Assembly (NCBI GenBank): GCA_919902775.1
Contig: CAKKRJ010000010.1
Span: 62,001-126,000, forward strand
DNA: 64,000 nt
Source of the DNA: Burkholderiaceae bacterium
Lineage (GTDB): Bacteria; Pseudomonadota; Gammaproteobacteria; Burkholderiales; Burkholderiaceae_C
Direction: 5' to 3'
How positions within the stretch are numbered: position 1 is the first letter of the stretch; each line of letters opens with the position of its first letter. The translations under genes and the position numbers were made by a program. Of this stretch, positions 27,998 to 36,143 are shown one piece after another. Below the pieces are notes generated by a model. That model worked only from the letters and a program-made list of their open reading frames with translations. It did not search any database and was not told the origin of the DNA.

Positions 27998-29194
27998 ATG
28001 TCTCTGTTTTCCGCCGTCGAAATGGCCCCCCGCGACCCGATCTTGGGTCTGAATGAACAATTCAACGCCGACACCAACCCCAACAAGGTGAACCTGGGCG
28101 TGGGCGTGTACTTCGATGACAACGGCAAACTGCCCTTGCTGCAATGCGTGCAAGCTGCCGAAAAAACCATGATGGCCACCCCTTCGGCACGTGGCTACTT
28201 GCCCATCGACGGCATCGTGGCCTATGACAACGCGGTCAAGACCCTGGTCTTTGGCGCCGACTCCGACGTGGTCAAATCCGGTCGCGTGTCCACCGTGCAG
28301 GCCATTGGCGGCACCGGCGGCCTGAAAATTGGCGCCGATTTCCTGAAAAAAGTCAGCCCCCAAGCCAAGGTCCTGATTTCTGATCCAAGCTGGGAAAACC
28401 ACCGCGCCATCTTTGTGAACGCCGGTTTTGAAGTCGACACCTACGCCTACTACGACGCTGAAAAGCGCGGCGTGAACTTCGACGGCATGCTGGCCAGCCT
28501 GAACGCGGCCGCCCCCGGCACCATCGTGGTGCTGCACGCTTGCTGCCACAACCCCACCGGCTACGACATCACCGACGCCCAGTGGGACCAGGTGATTGCC
28601 ACCGTCAAAGCCAAAGACCTGACCGCCTTCCTGGACATGGCCTACCAAGGCTTTGGCCATGGCATTGCCGAAGACGGTGCCGTGATCGGCAAATTCGTGG
28701 CGGCCGGCCTGAACATTTTTGTTTCCACCTCTTTTTCCAAAAGCTTCAGCCTGTACGGCGAGCGCGTGGGCGCCCTGTCGGTGGTCGCCACCGACAAGGA
28801 AGAAGCCTCGCGCGTGTTGAGCCAATTGAAAATTGCGATCCGCACCAACTACTCCAACCCGCCCATCCATGGTGGCGCGGTGGTGGCCGCCGTCTTGAAC
28901 AACCCTGAGCTGCGCGCCCTGTGGGAGCAGGAACTGGCCGAAATGCGCGTGCGCATCAAGGCCATGCGCCAAAAACTGGTGGACAGCCTGAAAGCCGCTG
29001 GCGTGCAGCAAGACATGAGCTTCATCACCACCCAAATCGGCATGTTCAGCTACTCGGGCCTGACAAAAGACCAAATGGTGCGTCTGCGCACCGAATTTGG
29101 CGTGTACGGCACCGACACCGGCCGCATGTGCGTGGCCGCGCTGAACAGCAAAAACATCGACTACGTCTGCGCCTCGATTGCCAAAGTGGTCTGA
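27998..29194 (+). CDS. Aromatic/aspartate aminotransferase (class I, PLP-dependent)
   Basis: 398 residues from ATG 27998; an upstream in-frame start at 27881 covers the uvrB leader and is unlikely. PLP Lys in STSFSKSFSLYGERVG, NPTGYDIT, and the Arg for the substrate carboxylate in TDTGRMCVAAL. The opening MSLFSAVEMAPRDPILGLNE is typical of AspC/TyrB enzymes. It transfers amino groups between aspartate or aromatic amino acids and 2-oxoglutarate. TyrB versus AspC cannot be fixed from motifs. Confidence 0.9.
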   Translation: MSLFSAVEMAPRDPILGLNEQFNADTNPNKVNLGVGVYFDDNGKLPLLQCVQAAEKTMMATPSARGYLPIDGIVAYDNAVKTLVFGADSDVVKSGRVSTVQAIGGTGGLKIGADFLKKVSPQAKVLISDPSWENHRAIFVNAGFEVDTYAYYDAEKRGVNFDGMLASLNAAAPGTIVVLHACCHNPTGYDITDAQWDQVIATVKAKDLTAFLDMAYQGFGHGIAEDGAVIGKFVAAGLNIFVSTSFSKSFSLYGERVGALSVVATDKEEASRVLSQLKIAIRTNYSNPPIHGGAVVAAVLNNPELRALWEQELAEMRVRIKAMRQKLVDSLKAAGVQQDMSFITTQIGMFSYSGLTKDQMVRLRTEFGVYGTDTGRMCVAALNSKNIDYVCASIAKVV

Positions 29195-29215
29195 TTTAGC
29201 TGACATCCCGCTTGC

Positions 29216-29244
29216 AACCGCCCCCGATGGGGCGGTTTTTTTTG
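29216..29244 (+). terminator. Intrinsic terminator after aminotransferase
   Basis: Stem AACCGCCCC paired with GGGGCGGTT around CGAT, followed by a run of T, 22 bp past the stop codon. Confidence 0.9.
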
Positions 29245-29354
29245 GATGTCCTGAAAGTGACGACCATTAGGGTTGTTACTCCAAAAATATTCGCTTGACT
29301 CCTGTAGTATTGCTGCACCGCACCATATTGCCATCCCCCCAGGAAAACCGTCAC

Positions 29355-30938
29355 ATGCTTTACCAGGTCTTCGAAACACAGCGCTCGATCATGGAACCTT
29401 TTTCCGATCTGGCCCAAGCTGCAGCCAAGCTCTACAGCAATCCTTTGAACCCCATGGCACAAACGCCCCTGGCGCAGCGTGTTTCTGCGGGCTACGCCCT
29501 GATGCACCGTTTGGGCAAAGACTACGAAAAACCAGAATTCGGCATCAAAACGGTCAAGGTCAACAAGACCGATGTGGCCATCCATGAGCGCATCGAAATC
29601 GACAAGCCTTTTTGCGAATTGCGCCGCTTCAAGCGCTTTTCGGACGATCCTGCCACTTTGACGCAATTGAAGTCACAGCCCGCTGTGCTGATCGTGGCCC
29701 CCCTGTCGGGCCACTACGCCACCTTGCTGCGCGACACGGTGCGTACCATGCTGCAAGACCACAAGGTCTACATCACCGACTGGAAAAACGCCCGTCTGGT
29801 GCCCATGTCGGATGGTGAGTTCCACTTGGACGATTACATCAACTACGTGCAGGAATTCATTCGCCACCTGCAGTCCATTTATGGCCACTGCCATGTGGTG
29901 AGCGTTTGCCAACCTACCGTGCCGGTTTTAGCCGCCGTGTCCCTGATGGCCAGCCGTGGCGAGAAGACCCCACTGACCATGACCATGATGGGTGGCCCGA
30001 TCGATGCGCGCAAATCACCCACCTCGGTGAACAACCTGGCCACCAACAAGAGTTTTGAGTGGTTCGAGAACAACGTGATCTACCGCGTGCCCGCCACATT
30101 CCCCGGTGCAGGCCGCCGCGTCTATCCAGGTTTCTTGCAATACACCGGTTTTGTGGCCATGAACCCTGACCGCCACGCCACCAGCCACTACGATTACTTC
30201 AAGGACCTGATCAAGGGGGACGACGCCAGCGCCGAAGCCCACCGCAAGTTCTACGATGAGTACAACGCCGTGCTCGACATGGACGCCGACTACTACCTGG
30301 AGACCATCCAGACCGTGTTCCAGGACTTCAAACTGGTCAACGGCACCTGGGACGTCAAAGGCGTGGATGGCAAAGTCGAACGCGTGCGTCCACAGGACAT
30401 CAAGGGCACCGCCCTGTTGACCGTGGAAGGCGAGTTGGACGACATCTCCGGTTCGGGCCAGACCCGCGCCGCGCAAGACCTGTGCAGCGGTGTGCCAGAA
30501 AAAGAGCGCCAGCATCTGGAAGTGCCTGGTGCAGGCCACTACGGCATCTTCAGTGGCCGCCGCTGGCGCGACATTGTCTACCCGCAACTGGTCAAGTTCA
30601 TTTTGGACCACGCCCCTAAAAAAGTGGCCCCACAGGCTGCACAGGCTGAGCCGGCCATCAAAGCCACGCCAGCACCTGTGGCCCCGAAGCTGGCTGTGGT
30701 GGCGACCCCCGTCAAAGCCGCCAAGCCTGCGGAGATCAAGCCTGTCAAGGCGGTGACCCCTGCACCTGTCAAAGCTACGGCCCCTGCACCCGTGAAACCA
30801 GTGGTCAAAGTTGCCAGCAAAGTGGCGGCGAAGGCCATTGCCAAAGCGCCTGCAAAAACCACCCGCATGGCGGCTGTGGCGGACAAGCCGAACGCTTCGG
30901 TCAAGACCAGCTGGGTAGAGCCAAAGAAAAAAGCCTAA
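29355..30938 (+). CDS. phaZ: Intracellular polyhydroxyalkanoate depolymerase with Ala/Pro/Lys-rich tail
   Basis: 527 residues from ATG 29355 (MLYQVFETQR). Alpha/beta-hydrolase with a Cys nucleophile in VSVCQPTVP (Cys185), the lipase-box variant of Ralstonia-type i-PhaZ; the His is in GAGHYGIFSG. It degrades native PHA granules in the cytoplasm. From about residue 420 a ~108-residue low-complexity tail follows, built of APVK/PVKA/KPAE-like units, strongly basic and ending KKKA; this is beyond the catalytic domain. It may hold the enzyme on granules or nucleic acid (inference). RnfB starts 5 bp downstream. Confidence 0.92.
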   Translation: MLYQVFETQRSIMEPFSDLAQAAAKLYSNPLNPMAQTPLAQRVSAGYALMHRLGKDYEKPEFGIKTVKVNKTDVAIHERIEIDKPFCELRRFKRFSDDPATLTQLKSQPAVLIVAPLSGHYATLLRDTVRTMLQDHKVYITDWKNARLVPMSDGEFHLDDYINYVQEFIRHLQSIYGHCHVVSVCQPTVPVLAAVSLMASRGEKTPLTMTMMGGPIDARKSPTSVNNLATNKSFEWFENNVIYRVPATFPGAGRRVYPGFLQYTGFVAMNPDRHATSHYDYFKDLIKGDDASAEAHRKFYDEYNAVLDMDADYYLETIQTVFQDFKLVNGTWDVKGVDGKVERVRPQDIKGTALLTVEGELDDISGSGQTRAAQDLCSGVPEKERQHLEVPGAGHYGIFSGRRWRDIVYPQLVKFILDHAPKKVAPQAAQAEPAIKATPAPVAPKLAVVATPVKAAKPAEIKPVKAVTPAPVKATAPAPVKPVVKVASKVAAKAIAKAPAKTTRMAAVADKPNASVKTSWVEPKKKA

Positions 30939-30943
30939 GGTTC

Positions 30944-31633
30944 ATGCCCGGTTTACCCCGAACAGCGCCTGAGATCCAGGCGCTTTTTCTATGCCTGAAC
31001 GACGCGCTGCCGCAAACGCAGTGCACGCGCTGCGGGTTCCCCGACTGCGCCAGTTATGCACAGGCCATGGCGCAAGGCCTGGCCCCCATCAACCAATGTC
31101 CGCCCGGTGGACAAACGGGGATGGCGCGCTTGGCCGCCCTGACAGGCCAGCCCGTTGCACCCCTCAACCCCGAACACGGTACAGAAGGCCCTCGCCATGT
31201 GGCCGTGATTGACGAAGCCTGGTGCATTGGCTGCACCCTGTGCATCAAGGCCTGCCCGACCGATGCCATCCTGGGGTCCAACAAGCTGATGCACACCGTC
31301 ATCGAACCCTGGTGCACCGGCTGTGAACTGTGCCTGCCGGTGTGCCCTGTGGACTGCATCGCATTGGAAAACGTGACCGGCGCACAAACTGGATGGGCCG
31401 CCTGGTCACCCGCGCAGGCGCAGACCGCACGCACACGTTTTGAGGCACGCCAGCAACGCCTCGTACGCGAAGACGCGGCGCACCAGCGCCAATTGCAAGC
31501 CAAAGCCGAACACAAGTTGGCCGACTTGGCTGCGCACACCAAGGGCACAGACAACGCGCCTGAAGTTGACCGCAAACGCGCCATCATCGAAGCGGCGCTG
31601 GCCAAAGCAAAAGCCCGACAATCCAATCCATGA
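30944..31633 (+). CDS. rnfB: RnfB-type electron transport ferredoxin
   Basis: 229 residues. An N-terminal Fe-S domain (CTRCGFPDCASYAQAMAQG, then NQCPPGG) is followed by two [4Fe-4S] motifs, CIGCTLCIKACPTDAI and CTGCELCLPVCPVDCI. The C-terminal ~80 residues are a charged helix. It lacks the N-terminal membrane helix of RnfB in full Rnf complexes, and no other rnf gene is near, as in the stand-alone form of many betaproteobacteria. Its partner is unclear. The stop overlaps the ATG of the sensor kinase gene. Confidence 0.88.
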   Translation: MPGLPRTAPEIQALFLCLNDALPQTQCTRCGFPDCASYAQAMAQGLAPINQCPPGGQTGMARLAALTGQPVAPLNPEHGTEGPRHVAVIDEAWCIGCTLCIKACPTDAILGSNKLMHTVIEPWCTGCELCLPVCPVDCIALENVTGAQTGWAAWSPAQAQTARTRFEARQQRLVREDAAHQRQLQAKAEHKLADLAAHTKGTDNAPEVDRKRAIIEAALAKAKARQSNP

Positions 31634-33876
31634 GTTCGAAAAAACATGCAGCGGCAAACGCATCTGGCATGGCGTTTGACGCCCGCGCAGGTGTGCTCTC
31701 CCAATGGACCGCCTGTATTTTTCTGATTTTGTGGGTGTTTTCGAGCCCTGTTTTTGCTACATCCACCTCGGTGCTGGCTTTGCACCAGGCCGTCCTGACA
31801 TCCCCTGCGCAAGAGCGCGTCGTTTCTTTGCCGCATGCCCTTTCAGCCACGGATTTCGAACCCGACGGTGGCTTGGTCCATTACCGGCTGAGCTGGCACA
31901 TCCCGACCAAGCCGGACAGCCCGCAAGCGGTGTATGTTTCAAAAATGGGTTTGTCGGGCCGCCTGTCTGTGAACGGACAGCGGATCGGCGAATGTGGCTA
32001 TGCGCCTTTGCCAGAGCTGCGTTGCCTGCACCAACCGCAATTGTTTGGCATCCCTGCAGCCCTGTTGCACATGGGCGAAAACACGCTGGATTTTGAAATT
32101 TACGCGACCGCCCGCCAAATGAACGGCTTATCTGTCGTGCAGGTGGGCGATGCCAATGCCCTGCATGAGCAGTTCTACATGGGGCATCGCTTCTTGACGG
32201 TGGATCTGCAGGTGGGTCTGATCTGGTTGTCCGCACTGCTGGGCCTGATCTCGCTCACGGTCGCCTTGATCCTGCGCCACGAAACCGTGTTCCTCTGGTT
32301 TGGTTTGACCAGTCTGTTGAACGCGGTGGCCGCACTCAATGGGGTTGTCGTCCATCCCATGATCGACATCGATGTGTACAACTGGCTGATTTTTTGGACA
32401 CGGCTGGTCTCGGTGCCTTTGTCTTTTTTGACTGTGTTGGCTATTTTTGACAAAGACCATCGCCGCATCACACAGGTGCTGCTTTACTACAGTCTGCTGG
32501 TGCCCGTCGCGATCTGGCTCAGTGACAACAACCGAAACTTGGCATTTGCACTTTACATCCCTTTGGTGTTGGCCTGTCCTGTTCTTTTGTACTTGACGCT
32601 GCGCTGGACTCAGAAGTCCCGTAATCCCATCCAGGCGATCAGCGCTTTGATGATGCTCATCTTGTTCGTCGGCGGTGTATTGGACTGGTTGCGACTGGGC
32701 GGTCGGGCGCAGTTTGACGGCATGTATGTCACGACTTACACCTACAGCGGCATGTTGGTGACCATCGGTCTTTTACTGCTCACTCGGCTGGCCACGGCCT
32801 TGGTGCAATCGCAAAAAATGGGGGCCATGTTGGAGCGGCAAGTGGCCGAACGCATTGCCTACGAGGTCACGGAAAACATCCCGGTGGGCACCTTCACGCT
32901 CACGACACCCGCCGATCGCGTCAAACCACACTTTGCCTTCATGAGCCGGCGTTTTTTGCAGATCACAGGTCTGCAACCGCAAGCGACTGTGCTCAAAGTG
33001 CGGGAGTTTTTTGCCATCGTGCATCCCGAGGATCGACCCGCATTGGTGCGTCTGTATGCCCAGGCCTTTCGACACCAGGCGCCGTTTTCTGGACGCATGC
33101 GCATCCGAGTCGATGAGCAGACACGCTGGGTCAACATCGAATCGTCACCGCGTGAATGTGCGGACGGGTCAACGGTCTGGGAAGGCGTGCTGATTGATGA
33201 AACCGAACAGGTGCTGGCACGCGAAGCCGCAGAGCGCGACCGCGCCGCCTTGCAGGTGCATCTGCTGGCCCAGTCGCGTGTACAAGAGCGCGAGCAACTG
33301 CTGCGCGATGTGCACGACGGCTTTGGCTCACAACTGGCCAGTGTGCGCGTGATGGTCGAAAAAGGACGCATACCGTCTGCAGAGCTGCCTGGCTATTTGC
33401 AAGAAATCAGCGCCGATCTGCACCTGGTGATCAACTCGCTCGGGCAAAGCGACATCACTTTCGAAGAAGCCCTCGCCGACATGCGTTACCGGATCGAACA
33501 CCGTTTTTTGGGCAGTGGCCTGGCCTTCGACTGGTCGGTGTCGCTCGAAGGGATGCCGCCACTGCCCTCACGCACCATTTTGCAAATCCTGCGGATCATG
33601 CAAGAAGCCGTGCACAACGCCATTCGCCATGCCGACCCGCACCGCATTGCCCTGTCGGCCGTTTATGACCTGCACCAGGCGCGCTTGCACATCGCCATCC
33701 AGGACGATGGCGTGGGCATGCCGGAGCACCCGCGCCAAGGCCGGGGCCTGGGCAATATGCGCCATCGGGCGCGTGAGATCGGCGCGCAGTGGGGCATCAG
33801 GCCTGGCCATCCGGGTACGGTGGTTGAACTGCAACTCGATCACCCCGGCTCCCAGGGGCCGTCAAATCAGCCTTGA
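31630..33876 (+). CDS. Membrane sensor histidine kinase (7TM-DISM-like, PAS, HisKA_3/HATPase)
   Basis: 748 residues: signal sequence (~28-44), extracytoplasmic beta-rich domain (~45-185), seven or so membrane helices (~190-395), a PAS domain (~415-540, AFMSRRFLQITGLQP..VHPEDRPALV), then the NarL-type kinase core with the phospho-acceptor His in RDVHDGFGSQLAS, the N box EAVHNAIRHA and the G box DDGVGMPE. It senses an envelope signal, possibly a bound carbohydrate or peptide, and phosphorylates a response regulator, probably the one at 35217. It overlaps rnfB by 4 bp and converges with a paralogous kinase, overlapping it by 10 bp. Confidence 0.88.
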   Translation: MSSKKHAAANASGMAFDARAGVLSQWTACIFLILWVFSSPVFATSTSVLALHQAVLTSPAQERVVSLPHALSATDFEPDGGLVHYRLSWHIPTKPDSPQAVYVSKMGLSGRLSVNGQRIGECGYAPLPELRCLHQPQLFGIPAALLHMGENTLDFEIYATARQMNGLSVVQVGDANALHEQFYMGHRFLTVDLQVGLIWLSALLGLISLTVALILRHETVFLWFGLTSLLNAVAALNGVVVHPMIDIDVYNWLIFWTRLVSVPLSFLTVLAIFDKDHRRITQVLLYYSLLVPVAIWLSDNNRNLAFALYIPLVLACPVLLYLTLRWTQKSRNPIQAISALMMLILFVGGVLDWLRLGGRAQFDGMYVTTYTYSGMLVTIGLLLLTRLATALVQSQKMGAMLERQVAERIAYEVTENIPVGTFTLTTPADRVKPHFAFMSRRFLQITGLQPQATVLKVREFFAIVHPEDRPALVRLYAQAFRHQAPFSGRMRIRVDEQTRWVNIESSPRECADGSTVWEGVLIDETEQVLAREAAERDRAALQVHLLAQSRVQEREQLLRDVHDGFGSQLASVRVMVEKGRIPSAELPGYLQEISADLHLVINSLGQSDITFEEALADMRYRIEHRFLGSGLAFDWSVSLEGMPPLPSRTILQILRIMQEAVHNAIRHADPHRIALSAVYDLHQARLHIAIQDDGVGMPEHPRQGRGLGNMRHRAREIGAQWGIRPGHPGTVVELQLDHPGSQGPSNQP

Positions 33877-35216
33877 TGACCCACCGGGTCGAAATCCAGC
33901 GCGCTTGACCCCTCGACCACCCGCTCCTGAAGGCGCTCGAGTGTGAGCAACACCACGGTGCCGGCCTGGCGGCGCAGCCAGACGATGTTGGCACCGATTT
34001 CACGTGCACGCTGCTGCATGCTGTTCAGCCCCTGCCCCTGGCGAATGTGTTCGGGCATGCCCACACCATCGTCACGGACTGAAACGGTCAGCCGGTCCAT
34101 CCCCGGGCTGTATGCCACCCGCAAACCAATTTTTTGCGCATTGGCATGGCGTATGGCGTTGTGCATGGCCTCTTGCAAGACCCGCAACACATGCAAGGTG
34201 GTGCGGGCATCCAGCGCAGGCAAGTCGGACAAATACAGCTCCCAATGCAACTGGGGCACACCGTCGGCATGCCGACTTTCCGTGCGGTAGCGCATATCGA
34301 CCAAGGCCTGCTCCAGCGTGACTTCGTCATGGCACAAAGTGTCGGCAAACAGATGCAGATCGGCCATCACTTCCTTGAGGTATTCGGCCATCTGTTCAAC
34401 GCTGACCCGCTGCTTTTGCGCCAGCAAGCGCAAACTGGCCAGCTTGGAGCCAAAGCCATCGTGCAAATCGCGCATCAATTGCTGGCGCTCGTCCTGGCGC
34501 GCTGCCATCACGGTTTGCTTGTCTTTCCAGGCTTTTTGCAAGGAAAGATTGAGCCTGTCGACCAGCTCTTTCTGATTTTTTTCATTCGTCAGTCGCACCA
34601 CCAAGTAGCTGATTTGCTGCGCAATCAAGACCAGGTGCACAGTGACCAAACTCAGCAAATTTGCCGTGGCGGCATCGGTGGACATGGCGATGCCATGGTT
34701 GGCCACGACCAACAGGCGCAACAGCCAAAGGGTGCAACCGGCCAAGAGCAAATACTGAAACACCTGAAAGTAGAGGTTCTTGATCTGCCCCGCCCCAACG
34801 CGCAAGCTGACAAACAGGTACGCGTGCATCGAAGCCCAGGCCATGGATGCGACCAAGGAAAGATGCCGGTGCAGATCGAGCAGCGACAAGCCCCACATCA
34901 ACGCGCCATAGGCCAGGCAAAACAGCAGCGGTCCACGCGAGGGCTTGTGCTCTGGCCTGAGCAGCAAGCCAATCGCATGGCCCTGCAACACCAAGGCGTA
35001 GAGCATGAGGCCATTCACCAGGCCAAACGACAGCACCCCGGGCAAATGCTGACGCACCGTCAGCAGCAGCATGCCCGTGGCCATGAGCAGGCAACTCCAC
35101 ACCCACAGGCTGGCCGAGCGGTCCCGCTCGTGCCGAAAAACCATGAACACCAAGCCCGCCACCAGTGCGTCCAGCAAGGCGGTGTTCAGAAACAGGGCGT
35201 TCAGAAAAGAGATCAC
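33867..35216 (-). CDS. Membrane sensor histidine kinase, paralogue of the converging kinase
   Basis: 449 residues. Six to seven N-terminal hydrophobic segments (to ~205) replace the ectodomain and PAS of its neighbour. The kinase core is very similar: RDLHDGFGSKLASLR, DMRYRTESR, EAMHNAIRHANAQ and DDGVGMPEHIRQGQGL. The GTG start follows directly on the response regulator stop (TGAGTG), so the two are co-translated partners. Its signal is probably sensed within the membrane. Confidence 0.88.
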   Translation of the reverse strand: MISFLNALFLNTALLDALVAGLVFMVFRHERDRSASLWVWSCLLMATGMLLLTVRQHLPGVLSFGLVNGLMLYALVLQGHAIGLLLRPEHKPSRGPLLFCLAYGALMWGLSLLDLHRHLSLVASMAWASMHAYLFVSLRVGAGQIKNLYFQVFQYLLLAGCTLWLLRLLVVANHGIAMSTDAATANLLSLVTVHLVLIAQQISYLVVRLTNEKNQKELVDRLNLSLQKAWKDKQTVMAARQDERQQLMRDLHDGFGSKLASLRLLAQKQRVSVEQMAEYLKEVMADLHLFADTLCHDEVTLEQALVDMRYRTESRHADGVPQLHWELYLSDLPALDARTTLHVLRVLQEAMHNAIRHANAQKIGLRVAYSPGMDRLTVSVRDDGVGMPEHIRQGQGLNSMQQRAREIGANIVWLRRQAGTVVLLTLERLQERVVEGSSALDFDPVGHQG

Positions 35217-35903
35217 TCAGATCAGATCGTGGTCACGCGCTTTGGAGATGGCCTGCACCTGCGAGCGCACATTGAGCTTGCGGTACAGGTTGCGCACATT
35301 CCACTGAATGGTGGACAAGGCCACCCCCATCTGATCGGCCACACCCTCGTAGGTCAGCCCTTGGGAAAGAAAGCGCAGCGTCTCCAACTCGCGCGGTGTG
35401 AGTTTGAAATCCAGCTCTGCCACGCTGGCGGGCTTGTCCTGTTCGCCAGCCAACTTCTTGAACAAAAAACGCGCCAGGGATGGGCTGAGCGGATAAACGC
35501 CATCCATCACCTGGGCAATGCCCTGGGTGATTTCATCCACCGATTCTCCTTTGAGGATGTAACCCTTGGCCCCCGCCTCGATCGCGCGCAGCACCAGGGG
35601 CTCTGCAGCCATCACCGAAATCACCACGATCGGCATGTCCGGAAATTGCTTGTTGCAGGCCTTGATCACCTCGATGCCACTGATGTCAGGCAAGCCCAGA
35701 TCGATCAAAGCCAGGTCAAAACGCTGCTCATTTTTGGCAATCAAACCCAGCGCCCGCAAACCTTCGCCAACGTGGTGGACAGCCCATTTCTGCGCTTGCT
35801 GCTCGATGGCACCCAGAATTTGCTCGACAAACAACGGGTTGTCCTCGACCAGAAGCAGGCGACGGGGGGCCGCAATCGATGACATGTTTTTCTCAAAAAT
35901 CAT
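35217..35903 (-). CDS. NarL/FixJ-family response regulator
   Basis: 228 residues: receiver domain with acidic pair (LLVEDNPLF) and phospho-Asp in LALIDLGLPDISG, the Lys in GYILKGESVDE, then a LuxR-type helix-turn-helix (LTPRELETLRFLSQGLTYEG, VALSTIQWNVRNLYRKLNV). ATG 35885 (MSSIAAPRR) with GAG upstream is an alternative start. Encoded with the kinase at 33867 and divergent from the adhesin operon, which it may control (inference). Confidence 0.9.
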   Translation of the reverse strand: MIFEKNMSSIAAPRRLLLVEDNPLFVEQILGAIEQQAQKWAVHHVGEGLRALGLIAKNEQRFDLALIDLGLPDISGIEVIKACNKQFPDMPIVVISVMAAEPLVLRAIEAGAKGYILKGESVDEITQGIAQVMDGVYPLSPSLARFLFKKLAGEQDKPASVAELDFKLTPRELETLRFLSQGLTYEGVADQMGVALSTIQWNVRNLYRKLNVRSQVQAISKARDHDLI

Positions 35904-35936
35904 AGGTTTGCGACTTTACGCCTTGGCCCATGCTTG

Positions 35937-35962
35937 GTGAACTCTATGAATATGGAGTTCAC
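35937..35962. promoter_or_regulatory. Inverted repeat in the regulator-adhesin gap
   Basis: GTGAACTC, ten bases, then GAGTTCAC: perfect 8-bp arms. It lies 34 bp upstream of the response regulator start and ~180 bp before the adhesin start. The spacing suits a dimeric regulator site; there is no T-run for a terminator. The rest of the gap 35963-36143 is AT-rich and shows no gene. Confidence 0.4.
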
Positions 35963-36143
35963 AGCGCTGCCCCTCTTCACTACATTCAATTTGTCAAAAA
36001 TATCAACACAAACACAACTGTCCGCATTGTGATTTTTCGCATTTTTATCGGGTACATCCAAATTTTGGCGTCAGCACACGGGGATACGGCGTGTGTCCAT
36101 GGGCGTCCATTGTCAGAAATAGAAAGGTAGTCAGGGTATTCGC

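Noticed and set aside
30944..31633. Full Rnf complex locus
   Set aside because: Only rnfB is present; neighbours are phaZ and a sensor kinase.
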